A model generated the notes under the pieces. That model did no database searches. It was not told where the DNA came from and saw nothing but the letters and a program-made list of their open reading frames with translations. The position numbers were made by a program, and so were the translations under genes. Positions 1 through 9,723 of a DNA stretch of 46,097 bases are shown in pieces; position 1 is the stretch's first letter; each line of letters begins with the position of its first letter. The DNA is from an uncultured Planctomycetaceae bacterium (GTDB taxonomy: Bacteria; Planctomycetota; Planctomycetia; Planctomycetales; Planctomycetaceae), in NCBI GenBank assembly GCA_913031625.1, contig CAJWGB010000015.1, positions 1-46,097 of the forward strand. The letters run 5' to 3'.

Positions 1-650
1 TGGAAGAGGAGCTTGCCCAGGCAGGTCACCAGATTGAAATCCTCAACACAGGCGTGTCTGGCTGGAGCACGGATCAACAGCTTCTGTATCTGGATTCGGA
101 GGGGTTCAGGTATTCGCCGGATCTTGTCCTGTTGGCACTCAACATCCCGGACACAACGGACTACAACACAAAGTCGGTTCAGTTTGGTCTCGCCAAGCCG
201 CTTTTTATGGATGAGGCACTGACACTGGCGAATAGTCCAGTGCCGGCGCCAGGATCAAAATATCCCCGACTCAAAAGCAAAGCTGATCCCGTGCGATTGA
301 CCGGGGCAATCGTGGATCGCATGGCGACGTTGTGTGAAGAGCATTCGTGTCCGCTGGCCGTCATGAAGTTTGGCGCCTTTCACTATCGCCAGCACCCGGA
401 CTTTAAGAGCAATCAGAAAATGGTGTCGGCCCTTAACCAGTTGGAGGAATCAGTCCTTTCGAAGTTGGCCGCTCACTCCAATATCACAGTGCTGGACCTT
501 GATGCACAGTTTGGCGATCGAGAAGTCTCATTCACCAGCTTGATGGAAGGCAACCATGATGGTCACTGGAATGCCTGGGGCCACAAAGAAGTGGCAGAGA
601 TTCTGAGAGGCTTTCTTTCGGATCATCAATGGACGGGTAGCCCGCAGTGA
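1..650 (+). CDS. SGNH/GDSL hydrolase-like protein, 5' end cut off
   Basis: The frame is open from base 3, so the start lies outside the window; about 215 C-terminal residues are visible. The motif NTGVSGWSTDQ fits the SGNH block carrying the conserved glycine, and DGHWNAWGH near the C terminus fits the block V Asp-x-x-His pair of the catalytic triad. The nucleophile serine block is upstream of the window. The next gene, 7 bases downstream, is an MBOAT O-acyltransferase. In known systems such as alginate and peptidoglycan O-acetylation, an MBOAT protein carries acyl groups across the membrane and an SGNH partner transfers them to a polysaccharide. The pairing suggests this role; a plain esterase is the alternative. 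Confidence 0.8.
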   Translation, partial: EEELAQAGHQIEILNTGVSGWSTDQQLLYLDSEGFRYSPDLVLLALNIPDTTDYNTKSVQFGLAKPLFMDEALTLANSPVPAPGSKYPRLKSKADPVRLTGAIVDRMATLCEEHSCPLAVMKFGAFHYRQHPDFKSNQKMVSALNQLEESVLSKLAAHSNITVLDLDAQFGDREVSFTSLMEGNHDGHWNAWGHKEVAEILRGFLSDHQWTGSPQ

Positions 651-657
651 GCCCTGA

Positions 658-2367
658 ATGCAGTTTGTTTCACGAGATGCAACTTTTCTGATCTTTCTGG
701 CACTGGTCGTGCCGGTGTGCCTGCTGCTTGCGCGTCCTCGGTCGGCTGCAGACAGCCCTAAGCAATCTGCAAAGGCTGCTCTGAATCGCAACCTCGTGCT
801 GTTGCTTGCCAGCTATGTCTTTTACGGCTGGTGGGACGTTCGATTTCTGCTGCTAATCATCATTTCATCGGCTGTCGACTTCTGTTGCGGGCTGATGATC
901 GATCGAGGAGAGGTCAGCAGGAAGCTGAGACTATTCCTCACGATCCTCCTGCCGATTTCAGCATTTGCACTCGTTGGCGTGCGATGGAATCAACTCGCAG
1001 AGCAAACTGCCGCGGCCGGCCCCGGAACTGTTGACGCTGGTGAGCAGGCCGTGCGAAGTACGTGGGAACTGATTGCTCCCAACAGGTTCAGCTGGCAGGT
1101 GACTGGTGCGGTCGGCGTCATGAGCGTGCTTGCTGCTGGATGCTATCCAGTCGTGGTGCGTCTCGGGGAACAGACACGGCGGCAACTTTGTTTGATTATC
1201 AGCATTGTCGTCAATCTGGGACTGCTGGGATTCTTTAAGTACTTCAACTTCTTTGTCGACGAGTTCGCTGCACTTGCCGCGCAACAGGGATGGTCTGTCA
1301 GCAAGCCGACGCTTGAACTTGTTCTGCCTGCCGGGATCTCGTTCTATACGTTTCAAACTCTGGGATACACGATTGACGTCTATCGGCGTCAGTTGTCGGC
1401 GGAGTCGCGACTCCCCAACTTTCTGCTCTACGTCTGCTTCTTTCCGCAACTGGTCATGGGGCCTATCGAGCGAGCAGGCAAACTATTGAAGCAGTTTGAG
1501 GTCGCTCACCGGCCACAATTCATGGTGTTCATGTCAGGAGTTCAGCTGGCAGTCTGGGGCTACTTCAAGAAGGCGGTCCTCGCAGACAACGCGGCTGAAA
1601 TCGTAAACCCGATCTATGGAGATCCGGAAGCAACCGGCACGGCGATCGTCATTGCCACATGGGCATTCGCTCTGCAGATCTACTGTGATTTTTCCGGCTA
1701 CACGGATATCGGCCGTGGTGTGGCACGCATGCTGGGAATCGAGCTGCGAACGAATTTCCGGCTCCCATGGTTTGCGACAGGGCCACGCGACTTCTGGCAA
1801 CGATGGCACATCAGTCTTTCGACATGGTTACGTGATTACCTGTATATCCCTCTGGGAGGCAGTCGAGGCGGACGTCTGCTGACCATCCGTAACCTGATGC
1901 TGACAATGCTGCTGGGCGGAATCTGGCACGGAGCCAACTGGACATTTCTGGTCTGGGGCCTCTTCCATGGAACTTTGCTGGTCATCAGTCATCTCCGAGG
2001 AAAGAATCAGCGGAAACCAGATCAGACCGGCCCACTCTTTTGGCTGCGGGCGTTACTGTATTTTCAGGTGACATGTGTGGGGTGGCTCATTTTCCGAGCC
2101 GAATCCCTTACTCATCTGAAACAGTTGACCAGTGCCGTTCTGACGGCTCAGCATTTCGCCGGCAATTCCTTCGCACAGTTGCTGCCGCTGGCGTATCTTT
2201 TGGTACCGCTGGTGGTCTTCCAGATCTACCAGCACCTTCGGAATGATCCGGAACCGTGGCGAAAATGGTCACCGCTCGCACAAATCCTCTTTTTTGTCGG
2301 GCTGTATTATGCGATCGTGTTCCTGCGGGCTCCTCAGGTATATCCCTTCTACTACTTCCAGTTTTGA
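658..2367 (+). CDS. MBOAT family membrane O-acyltransferase
   Basis: A polytopic membrane protein of 569 residues with many hydrophobic segments. MBOAT hallmarks are clear: GFFKYFNFF near residue 191, LPAGISFYTFQ near 223, the segment PQLVMGPIERA near 263, FSGYTDIGRG near 345, RDFWQRWHISLSTWLRDY near 377-394, and GGIWHGANWTF near 420 with the presumed catalytic His424. Length fits the AlgI/DltB-like branch. It probably passes acetyl groups through the membrane for O-acetylation of an exported polymer, with the SGNH protein upstream as partner. The ATG lies 7 bases after the previous stop with no strong ribosome binding site, which fits translational coupling. The substrate polymer cannot be told from sequence. 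Confidence 0.93.
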   Translation: MQFVSRDATFLIFLALVVPVCLLLARPRSAADSPKQSAKAALNRNLVLLLASYVFYGWWDVRFLLLIIISSAVDFCCGLMIDRGEVSRKLRLFLTILLPISAFALVGVRWNQLAEQTAAAGPGTVDAGEQAVRSTWELIAPNRFSWQVTGAVGVMSVLAAGCYPVVVRLGEQTRRQLCLIISIVVNLGLLGFFKYFNFFVDEFAALAAQQGWSVSKPTLELVLPAGISFYTFQTLGYTIDVYRRQLSAESRLPNFLLYVCFFPQLVMGPIERAGKLLKQFEVAHRPQFMVFMSGVQLAVWGYFKKAVLADNAAEIVNPIYGDPEATGTAIVIATWAFALQIYCDFSGYTDIGRGVARMLGIELRTNFRLPWFATGPRDFWQRWHISLSTWLRDYLYIPLGGSRGGRLLTIRNLMLTMLLGGIWHGANWTFLVWGLFHGTLLVISHLRGKNQRKPDQTGPLFWLRALLYFQVTCVGWLIFRAESLTHLKQLTSAVLTAQHFAGNSFAQLLPLAYLLVPLVVFQIYQHLRNDPEPWRKWSPLAQILFFVGLYYAIVFLRAPQVYPFYYFQF

Positions 2368-2396
2368 TCGCTGGTCCACTGAAAACTCGTTGACCC

Positions 2397-4322
2397 ATGT
2401 GGCAGAGACTGCTCGGAATTTTGCTCATCGTGATCGCTCTTGCGGGAGTGGCAACGTGGGTCTATTTCGGAAGCACGGACAACACTCCGTCTGAAAAGCC
2501 AACTGTCGAGACAAAGTCGCGAGATCCGCTTCGCTACAAAATCGCAGACGAAGATGTCCCGTTCATTAACTGGTGGGATCGAATCCCGGACGAAGTGATC
2601 AGGACCAGCCTGAAGACAGGAGAGGACTCAAACATCCGCCCGGAGTCCTATGTTGGACCTGAGTCCTGTCGAAAATGCCACAAGAAGAATTACGACTCCT
2701 GGCATGGCCATTCTCATCGTCTGATGAATGCAGAAGCGACGCCCGAAAATGTCATGGGAGATTTCTCTCCCGAGGCGTCCATTACCTACATGGGAGGAGA
2801 AGCGAAGTTCTGGGAAGAATCTGAAGGTGTCTACCGCATGTCCCTGGAGAGAGACGGCACCTATCGCGTCTTCGATATTCACCAGACAATCGGCAGCCGG
2901 TTCTTTCAGTATTACATCGGTATGCAGATTAAGGGGCCCATTCCTCGAGGACACGACTCCTACGAGACAGATCACGTCCTGCCGTTTGGTTACTGGCTGG
3001 ACCAGAAAGAGTGGGTTCCCGTCGTTCACGTCTTTCCCCGGGATGATGATCCTGACGAAACGCTGACAGATCCATTCGACATGCTGGTGCCACCCATGTT
3101 TGCTCCGTACGCCACGGGCTGCAACAGCTGTCACACGACCTTCCCGGCAGGTGATCAGTTTATTCGGCGGCTAAGGACAACCGGCAAGTTTGCTCCGCAG
3201 CCAATGCACCTGGCGATGTCGGAATATCTTGGTGAGACACATCCCGAGCTCTGGTCACCTGAAGAAGACGTCTCCAGACTCACGTCTCATGGCCTGCTGG
3301 GTCTGGTGCAGACTTTTGAGAATTATCCAGCAGCCGAACACGCAGTGACCCTCGGAATCAGCTGTGAGGCCTGCCACCTGGGCGCGAAAGATCATGCCGA
3401 GGGGCGACTGAAGAAACCAAAGTTCTTCCCGCATGACCCGCTCCTGAGAATTGAAAACACAAAGAGTATTGAGTTCGGCCCCAGTCACCAGAATCGCAAC
3501 TGGGCCTGTGGTCGTTGCCATACAGGTTCACGGCCGTACTACGCAGGGGGCATGGCGACATGGAACTCGACAGAGTTTTCCGACGCGATGAAGGGCAGCT
3601 GCTACTCGAAGCTCAGCTGCATCGACTGCCATGATCCACACACAGGTATCGGACCAAAATGGAAGCTGCGACCAGATCAGGATGACTCCTCCTGCCTGAA
3701 GTGTCATGAAGATCTGAAGCCGGAAACGGACCGTGTTGCACACACTCATCACCCAATGAACACACCGGGCAGCCGCTGCATGAATTGCCACATGCCACAT
3801 ATCAATGAGGGCATGCAGGACATGGTCAGGACGCATACGATTTTCTCGCCCACCAATAAGAACATGCTTGAGTCCAACTCGATCAACGCGTGCAACATGT
3901 GCCACGGCGACAAAAGCATCGACTGGACAACAGCCCGACTGAAGGAATGGTACGGGGCCTCATTCGATGAGCAGAAGATTGCGGAGAGCTACCCTGATAA
4001 GTCTAAGGCGGTTGCCGACGGGTGGATGAACTCGGACCGGGAAGCCGTTCGACTGGCCGCAGCAGGAGGCCTGTTTCGAAGTGGGGGTGTGCACGAGAAA
4101 TGGTCACTTCCGTTGCTGGTTGATGCTCTGGACGACCCATTCCTGATCAACCGTCAATTCGCTCGAATTGGCATTGAGGAAGGACTTAAGGTCAGGCTTC
4201 TGGACTACGGCTACCGCTTCTACATGACCCCGGAAGAGCGTAAGAAACCACTTGCGGCAATCCGCAGGGCGCTCCTTTCAGGCAAGGCTCCATCTCCTTT
4301 TGAAGCGGCCGCAGAAGAGTGA
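2397..4322 (+). CDS. Membrane-anchored octaheme c-type cytochrome
   Basis: A protein of 641 residues with a single N-terminal membrane segment (about residues 5-25) and no obvious cleavage site, so probably an anchored periplasmic protein. Eight CxxCH heme-binding motifs begin at residues 91, 242, 323, 371, 408, 433, 461 and 499. The first (CRKCH, followed by a spaced SWHGHSH) and the stretch CIDCHDPH resemble the cytochrome c-552/c-554 family found with respiratory and nitrogen-cycle multihemes. After the last heme, residues 540-640 are alpha-helical and HEAT-like. It most likely carries electrons in the periplasm; no substrate-reducing activity is shown. It begins 29 bases after the MBOAT gene and ends before a hairpin, so it is probably the last gene of that transcript. 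Confidence 0.9.
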   Translation: MWQRLLGILLIVIALAGVATWVYFGSTDNTPSEKPTVETKSRDPLRYKIADEDVPFINWWDRIPDEVIRTSLKTGEDSNIRPESYVGPESCRKCHKKNYDSWHGHSHRLMNAEATPENVMGDFSPEASITYMGGEAKFWEESEGVYRMSLERDGTYRVFDIHQTIGSRFFQYYIGMQIKGPIPRGHDSYETDHVLPFGYWLDQKEWVPVVHVFPRDDDPDETLTDPFDMLVPPMFAPYATGCNSCHTTFPAGDQFIRRLRTTGKFAPQPMHLAMSEYLGETHPELWSPEEDVSRLTSHGLLGLVQTFENYPAAEHAVTLGISCEACHLGAKDHAEGRLKKPKFFPHDPLLRIENTKSIEFGPSHQNRNWACGRCHTGSRPYYAGGMATWNSTEFSDAMKGSCYSKLSCIDCHDPHTGIGPKWKLRPDQDDSSCLKCHEDLKPETDRVAHTHHPMNTPGSRCMNCHMPHINEGMQDMVRTHTIFSPTNKNMLESNSINACNMCHGDKSIDWTTARLKEWYGASFDEQKIAESYPDKSKAVADGWMNSDREAVRLAAAGGLFRSGGVHEKWSLPLLVDALDDPFLINRQFARIGIEEGLKVRLLDYGYRFYMTPEERKKPLAAIRRALLSGKAPSPFEAAAEE

Positions 4323-4323
4323 A

Positions 4324-4347
4324 CAGGGGCAGGATTCTGCCGTCCTG
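4324..4347 (+). terminator. Hairpin after the octaheme cytochrome gene
   Basis: An inverted repeat begins one base after the stop: CAGGGGCAG pairs with CTGCC and CCTG around a GATT loop, with a two-base GT bulge. There is no T tract, so it may be an RNA-end stabilising hairpin rather than a full intrinsic terminator. Confidence 0.5.
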
Positions 4348-4378
4348 AATTCCCGCGGGCAATTCCCTTCTGACAGAC

Positions 4379-4406
4379 TTTGCAGTCACGCATTCTGTGG
4401 TATTCT
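4379..4406 (+). promoter_or_regulatory. Possible sigma-70-type promoter of gcvHP
   Basis: TTTGCA (4379-4384) is separated by 16 bases from TATTCT (4401-4406). The same -10 hexamer occurs in the stronger rpsB promoter candidate in this window. The -35 match is only 4 of 6. The predicted transcript start would be near 4412. Confidence 0.35.
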
Positions 4407-4415
4407 TCGCCCGTT

Positions 4416-4431
4416 CGCCGCCATGGCGGCG
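4416..4431. promoter_or_regulatory. 16-bp perfect palindrome in the gcvH leader
   Basis: CGCCGCCATGGCGGCG reads the same on both strands. It would lie about +5 to +20 of the transcript if the proposed promoter is right, and 32 bases before the gcvH start. It could be an operator for a dimeric repressor, or an RNA hairpin of six G/C pairs with a CATG loop. Chance cannot be excluded in GC-rich DNA. Confidence 0.35.
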
Positions 4432-4463
4432 TCGACTCATTTGCGACTCGCTGAAAGAACACG

Positions 4464-4847
4464 ATGGAAGTCCGCGATAACCTCAGGTATGCCGAATCAC
4501 ACGAATGGGTGAAGGTCGACGGCGATACAGTAACCGTTGGTATTTCTGACTTTGCTCAGCAGGAAATGACTGAACTGGTCTATGTGGAACTGCCGGACGT
4601 TGGCCGTGACATCGTCGCTGGTGACGAAATCGCAGTCGTCGAATCGGTCAAGTCAGCCAGCGACATTTACTCACCGTGTGCAGGTGAAGTGACAGAGGTC
4701 AATGAAGCACTGGCCGACAACCCTTCGCTGGTCAACAGTTCGCCGTTTGATGACGGCTGGCTGTTCAAAGTGAAGATCGCTGATGAGTCAGCGCTTTCCG
4801 CTGACCTCAAAGACGCAGCCTCCTATCAGCAACAGATTAGTTCCTGA
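4464..4847 (+). CDS. gcvH: Glycine cleavage system H protein
   Basis: A 127-residue protein, the usual length for GcvH. It carries the lipoyl domain: [10 protein letters not shown] at the N terminus and [12 protein letters not shown] with the lipoylated lysine at Lys63. H protein shuttles the aminomethyl group of glycine between the P, T and L proteins in the cytoplasm. The stop codon overlaps the gcvP start by one base (TGATG), so the two are translationally coupled. No gcvT lies next to it in this window, so the T protein must be encoded elsewhere. Confidence 0.97.
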   Translation: MEVRDNLRYAESHEWVKVDGDTVTVGISDFAQQEMTELVYVELPDVGRDIVAGDEIAVVESVKSASDIYSPCAGEVTEVNEALADNPSLVNSSPFDDGWLFKVKIADESALSADLKDAASYQQQISS

Positions 4848-7645
4848 TGTCAGAATTTATCCACCGCCATTTGGGGTCGTCGCCTGAGGCCCGCGAGCAG
4901 ATGGCCACTGAACTGGGTTTCGAGTCTGTCGAAATTCTGGCGCGAACTGCGGTTCCCGAACAGATCCGCCGCGAACAGTCATTTGAACTTCCGGACGCAT
5001 TGAGCGAAGACCGCGCGCTCGCAAGATTGCGCACGATCATGGCTCAGAACAAAGTGGCTCGCTCGCTGATCGGCATGGGCTACTACGACTGCCTCACTCC
5101 AGCCGTCATTCAGCGAAACATCCTGGAGAACCCAGGCTGGTACACAGCATACACGCCTTATCAACCAGAGATCTCCCAGGGGCGACTGGAAGCCTGTCTG
5201 AACTTTCAGACTCTGATTACAGAACTCAGTGGCCTCGACGTCGCGAATGCATCGCTGCTGGATGAAGCAACGGCAGCTGCAGAAGCCATGGCCATGTGCG
5301 CTGGTGGAAACCGAAACGCGAAACGATTCGTCGTCACGGAAGGCTGTCACCCGCAGTCGATTGCAGTCCTGCAGACGCGGGCCGAACCGCTTGGCATCGA
5401 GATTTCCGTCCAGGCAGATCCTCAGTTTGAAGAGGGCGACTTCGGTCTGTTGCTTCAGTATCCTGACACCAACGGCCAGGTTGATGACCCGTCCGAGTTG
5501 ATTGCTCGCGCGAAGGCGGCCAAAGTCAAAGTCGTCGTTGCCAGTGACCTGATGGCGTTGCTGCTGCTCAAATCACCCTGTGATCTTGGGGCGGACATTG
5601 CAGTTGGCAGCAGCCAGCGATTTGGAGTGCCGCTGGGATTCGGTGGCCCTCACGCAGCATGGATTGCCTGCACCGACAAGCTAAAAAGAAAGCTGCCGGG
5701 GCGACTTGTCGGAGTCTCCAAAGATGCAGACGGCCGTCCGGCATGCCGGCTATCGCTGCAAACAAGAGAACAGCACATTCGACGTGACAAAGCCACCAGT
5801 AACATCTGTACCGCGCAGGTCCTGCTGGCGGTGGTGGCATCCATGTACGCGGTCTATCACGGCCCCCGCGGCCTGAAAGCCATCGCCGAACGAATCCACT
5901 CACTCACCAGCCGACTGGCAGCATCACTTCAGGAATCCGGCCGGACCGTCAGAACAACATGCTGGTTCGACACAATTCGGTTTAGCGCGCAGGACGGAGA
6001 CCTGCAGCGTGCCAGTGACGCCGGTTTCAATCTGCGTCAGTATCCAGACGGAGACCTCGGCGTAAGTCTGGACGAACGATCCTCCACGGAAGAAATCGGA
6101 CAGCTCGCTGAGATCCTTGGTGCAACCGATTCCGGAGCCGCGGAGTCTCCGCTTGCTGATGAACTGAAGCGGACTGACGAAATCCTCCAGCAGCCAGTAT
6201 TCAACACGTATCACACCGAAACGGAGATGATGCGGTATCTGAACCGACTGGAAGTTCGAGACATCGCGCTTAACCGCAGTATGATTCCGCTGGGATCATG
6301 CACAATGAAACTGAATGCAGTATCAGAGATGATGCCAATCAGCTGGCCGGAGGTGAACGGCCTGCATCCATTTGCTCCCGAGGATCAGTGGGCTGGCTAT
6401 CGTCAGATGATTACTGAGCTGGAATCATGGCTGGCGACCTGCACCGGATTCCATGCTGTTTCTCTGCAGCCGAATGCGGGTTCTCAGGGTGAATACGCCG
6501 GCCTGTTGGCGATCCGTGAATACCACCGGGCCGCAGGAAACGGGCATCGGGACATCTGTCTGATTCCTGTGTCCGCGCATGGCACCAATCCGGCCAGTGC
6601 GGTCATGGCCGGAATGAAGGTCGTCGGTGTCGACTGTGACGACAGTGGAAATGTGGATGTCGCATCGCTCAGAGCACTGGCAGAACAGCATGCGAACAAC
6701 CTGAGTGCGTTGATGATTACCTACCCATCGACGCACGGAGTCTTCGAAGAAAGCGTTCGGGAGATCTGCGAGATCATCCACCAGCACGGTGGGCAGGTCT
6801 ACATGGATGGAGCCAACCTGAATGCTCAACTGGGGCTGTGCTCACCCGGAGAAATCGGCGCAGATGTCTGCCACCTCAACCTGCACAAAACGTATTGCAT
6901 CCCGCACGGCGGTGGTGGCCCCGGGATCGGTCCGATCGGAGTCGCCGAGCACCTTGCCCCATGGCTGCCTGGTCACATCGACTTTATTGAGGGCGGAGCC
7001 GGCGCAGTCAGCGCGGCACCGTTCGGAAGCGCAAGTATTCTCACCATCTCATGGATGTACATCGCCATGATGGGAGCTGAAGGTCTGACGGAAGCGACCC
7101 GCACCGCGATTCTCAATGCCAACTACATTGCCGATCGCCTGAAGGACAGTTATCCGGTCCTTTACCGCGGCAGCAGTGGCCTTGTCGCCCACGAATGTAT
7201 CCTTGATCTGCGGCCGTTTAAGGAGTCCGCGGGAATCGAAGTCGAAGATGTCGCCAAGCGGCTGATGGACTTTGGATTCCATGCTCCCACAATGTCGTGG
7301 CCTGTGGCCGGCACCCTGATGATTGAGCCCACAGAAAGTGAAAGTCGAGCCGAGCTGGATCGATTCTGTGATGCCATGCTGACAATTCATGCCGAGATTA
7401 TGGCCGTGCAGAACGGTCAGCTGGACGCTGAAGACAACCCACTCAAACACGCGCCACATTCGGCCGACATCCTGCTGAGTGAATCGTGGAGTCGAGGGTA
7501 CTCGCGCGTACAGGCCGCCTACCCGGCAGACTGGGTTCGAGATTCCAAGTACTGGCCGCCTGTCAGTCGAGTGGACAATGTGTATGGAGATCGCAACCTT
7601 GTCTGCACATGTCCGGATGTTGCATCCATGACCGCTGACGAGTGA
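4847..7645 (+). CDS. gcvP: Glycine dehydrogenase (decarboxylating), P protein, full-length form
   Basis: A 932-residue protein, matching the single-chain form of GcvP in which the two homologous halves are fused, slightly shorter than the enterobacterial protein. It decarboxylates glycine with pyridoxal phosphate and passes the aminomethyl group to lipoylated GcvH. The N-terminal half shows [15 protein letters not shown] and [12 protein letters not shown]; the C-terminal half shows [20 protein letters not shown] and the cofactor-binding [18 protein letters not shown] with Lys681 as the expected Schiff-base lysine. The order gcvH-gcvP with a one-base overlap indicates an operon. All key motifs are intact. 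Confidence 0.97.
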   Translation: MSEFIHRHLGSSPEAREQMATELGFESVEILARTAVPEQIRREQSFELPDALSEDRALARLRTIMAQNKVARSLIGMGYYDCLTPAVIQRNILENPGWYTAYTPYQPEISQGRLEACLNFQTLITELSGLDVANASLLDEATAAAEAMAMCAGGNRNAKRFVVTEGCHPQSIAVLQTRAEPLGIEISVQADPQFEEGDFGLLLQYPDTNGQVDDPSELIARAKAAKVKVVVASDLMALLLLKSPCDLGADIAVGSSQRFGVPLGFGGPHAAWIACTDKLKRKLPGRLVGVSKDADGRPACRLSLQTREQHIRRDKATSNICTAQVLLAVVASMYAVYHGPRGLKAIAERIHSLTSRLAASLQESGRTVRTTCWFDTIRFSAQDGDLQRASDAGFNLRQYPDGDLGVSLDERSSTEEIGQLAEILGATDSGAAESPLADELKRTDEILQQPVFNTYHTETEMMRYLNRLEVRDIALNRSMIPLGSCTMKLNAVSEMMPISWPEVNGLHPFAPEDQWAGYRQMITELESWLATCTGFHAVSLQPNAGSQGEYAGLLAIREYHRAAGNGHRDICLIPVSAHGTNPASAVMAGMKVVGVDCDDSGNVDVASLRALAEQHANNLSALMITYPSTHGVFEESVREICEIIHQHGGQVYMDGANLNAQLGLCSPGEIGADVCHLNLHKTYCIPHGGGGPGIGPIGVAEHLAPWLPGHIDFIEGGAGAVSAAPFGSASILTISWMYIAMMGAEGLTEATRTAILNANYIADRLKDSYPVLYRGSSGLVAHECILDLRPFKESAGIEVEDVAKRLMDFGFHAPTMSWPVAGTLMIEPTESESRAELDRFCDAMLTIHAEIMAVQNGQLDAEDNPLKHAPHSADILLSESWSRGYSRVQAAYPADWVRDSKYWPPVSRVDNVYGDRNLVCTCPDVASMTADE

Positions 7646-9135
7646 CCCAAATGAACCAGTCGCCACATGAACCTGCAAAGGATCAGACGCCGCCGGACGA
7701 TGCCGACGGTTTGCGACTGGAAATCGAACCGGTCATTGTGAGCGCAAAGGAAATTGAGGAACACGTTCACACCACGCTGCCGACTCATACCGGTTTGGGA
7801 AAAGCGGCGACCGGAATCCGGCGGGCATCCGAGAAGGCTCAGCAGGTCTCCAGACAGCTAAGCCGAAAAATTGGGTGGCACCGACTGCCTGCTGCGTTCC
7901 TGTTTCTTTCGCTTCTGGGACTGGCAGTCTGGATCTATCTGCAGTTCTTTTACGCCTCAACGCTCACCGTCGCAATCTCTGCGCGGGATGCCGTTCAGCT
8001 GAAACGCAACGCCAGCCGCATCCGAGTGGTCGCCCTCGAGACAGCCGGGTCGCGAGAGAACATCGCTGCCATCAACACAGGTACGGCGGACGTTGGATTT
8101 GTCCAGGGTGGGGTCGAGATTCCCGACGATCTGCCACGACTCAAACTGGATCAGTCAGAACTGATCCTGTTCTTCATGCGATCCGGGATCGAATCTCCGA
8201 CAGACGTGCGCATCGTCATGACCTCGAGCGAAGGACAGGGGAGTCACTCGCTGGCGAAGACCTTCTTTTCCATATGGCGTAATAACAATGTGACCTGGCG
8301 ACATTCCTGGCGGCAGTTCACAAACGAAGACACTCATGAATTGCCTGCGGAATTGGATGCCGTATTTGTCGTCAAGGATCCAATGAGCAGCAGCCTCAAG
8401 GGCACCACTGCGCGTCTGCGAGACGCGGGATTTCGGCTTGTGGAACCGGATATCGGAACAGCCGGCATGCAGCTGGACTTTTTGGAAGAGACTTCGATCA
8501 GGCCGGGCTACCTTGATCCGGTGGCGCACCTGCCGGCCGAATCAGTGAGAACGTACTCCGTCGCCACCTATCTGATCGCTCGACAGGACCTCACTCCTCG
8601 TGAACTTGCAGCCGCCGCACAACTCGCGCGACCTCGAAATGAATTCCCCAGCGCGTTTGAACCTACCCTTGATACCGGAAGTGAGATGGCACAGGGCGTT
8701 GAAGCCATCCTTGGTATCGTCGTTTACATTGGCGTTGCATTCGTCGCGCTTCTGGGTATGGACATCGTCGCATATCGACGCCGGTTCAATGAACTGAACT
8801 CTCTGGTGAGTCTGATCAGCATGCACCAGAGTTCCAAAGATGTCATGGGAGGCACCGCTGAAATGCGGGCCCATCACGTAGCCTACCTGAGCGTCTGCAG
8901 TGACCTGCTGGGGCTTATCAGTGTGCTGACCGGATACTACAGCCAGGAGAATCCGTCGCTGATCTACAACCGAATGCTGGAGATCATTCATGAACGGTGT
9001 AACGGTTTGAAGATCAACATTCAGCTCAAAATCCTGCACGCTCTGGTGGACCTGCCCGTCGGCAAAGAATTCATGCATCAGGAAACACCCGCTGGAAACG
9101 ATCAGCCAGCACACGATACACCGTCCGACTCGTAG
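7642..9135 (+). CDS. Membrane-anchored TAXI-type solute-receptor-like protein
   Basis: A protein of up to 497 residues. A GTG start at 7642 overlaps the gcvP stop (GTGA); an ATG three codons on (7651) is the alternative. A charged cytoplasmic N terminus of about 80 residues leads to a membrane segment (about 83-104), then a periplasmic domain resembling TAXI/NMT1-like solute receptors ([25 protein letters not shown] near 133-157), then a second membrane segment (about 353-377) and a cytoplasmic tail of about 120 residues. Usual TAXI receptors are soluble with a signal peptide and work with TRAP permeases. None is encoded here, so a sensing or membrane-tethered ligand-binding role is possible. 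The coupling to gcvHP suggests a link to glycine or one-carbon metabolism, which is inference. Confidence 0.72.
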   Translation: MTQMNQSPHEPAKDQTPPDDADGLRLEIEPVIVSAKEIEEHVHTTLPTHTGLGKAATGIRRASEKAQQVSRQLSRKIGWHRLPAAFLFLSLLGLAVWIYLQFFYASTLTVAISARDAVQLKRNASRIRVVALETAGSRENIAAINTGTADVGFVQGGVEIPDDLPRLKLDQSELILFFMRSGIESPTDVRIVMTSSEGQGSHSLAKTFFSIWRNNNVTWRHSWRQFTNEDTHELPAELDAVFVVKDPMSSSLKGTTARLRDAGFRLVEPDIGTAGMQLDFLEETSIRPGYLDPVAHLPAESVRTYSVATYLIARQDLTPRELAAAAQLARPRNEFPSAFEPTLDTGSEMAQGVEAILGIVVYIGVAFVALLGMDIVAYRRRFNELNSLVSLISMHQSSKDVMGGTAEMRAHHVAYLSVCSDLLGLISVLTGYYSQENPSLIYNRMLEIIHERCNGLKINIQLKILHALVDLPVGKEFMHQETPAGNDQPAHDTPSDS

Positions 9136-9155
9136 CTGCCGTCGCCAGACGGCAG
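9136..9155 (+). terminator. Terminator-like hairpin after the gcvHP-TAXI operon
   Basis: CTGCCGTC pairs perfectly with GACGGCAG around a four-base GCCA loop immediately after the stop codon. No T tract follows, so it may act with a factor or as a stabiliser. Confidence 0.5.
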
Positions 9156-9723
9156 GCTGCGTTCATCACACACTCCCGCCGGGAGGAATGCCGTTTGATC
9201 GGCGTTCAGCCGTTCAGCCAGAGTGTTGCCGCGGCATGAGCACGCTGACTCTTAATCTGCAGGAGTTCGCTGCTTTCGGTCCGGCTTACACAGTACATGG
9301 CCTGGACCGGCCCTGCATGGCGGCAGGCGCATGAAAATAGCGGGTGGAAGCCTGGGTACGGGGCACGGACCCTGACCTCCCCCGCCGCCTCCCGAAGGAG
9401 GCGTACTCAGTTATCGTTCATTATTCGCAGTGCTTGCTCTGTTTTTCATCGTGCATTTCGGCAACGACGTGACGAGGCCGAGTGATGAGTCAGTTTTTCG
9501 GTTGTCCTCCCATCCAGTCATTGAAACGGGGCTGAAACCAAACCGAACCGATTCGTGGATCGCAATCGCGATTTGCAGAGCAACTCGGACCGGTTTCCGG
9601 ACTGCGTCTATTCCGGCTCCCTCCAACGTTTCACAACGACCGGGTGTGTCTGTAATCTGCCTCTCAATAAACGTAGCGTGATTCACTGATTTCTCCTTTC
9701 GCAAGTTTACCGGGAAAACGCGA
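9136..9723. other. Intergenic region with three hairpins, no convincing gene
   Basis: A gap of 588 bases. An 8-bp hairpin with a GCCA loop (9136-9155) starts directly after the TAXI-gene stop and may end that transcript. Two further perfect stems are CTCCC/GGGAG at 9173-9185 and CGCCTCC/GGAGGCG with a CGAA loop at 9386-9403. Open frames of 83-97 codons here have low-complexity, unrecognisable products and poor start contexts, so I do not call them. No clear promoter for the downstream esterase was seen. Confidence 0.6.

Noticed and set aside
4348-4463. Glycine riboswitch upstream of gcvH
   Set aside because: The leader is short and lacks the conserved tandem aptamer core; only the palindrome stands out.
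9411-9704. Open frames of 83 to 97 codons on both strands
   Set aside because: They overlap each other on opposite strands, have no family resemblance and contain a perfect hairpin nearby; coding is unlikely.
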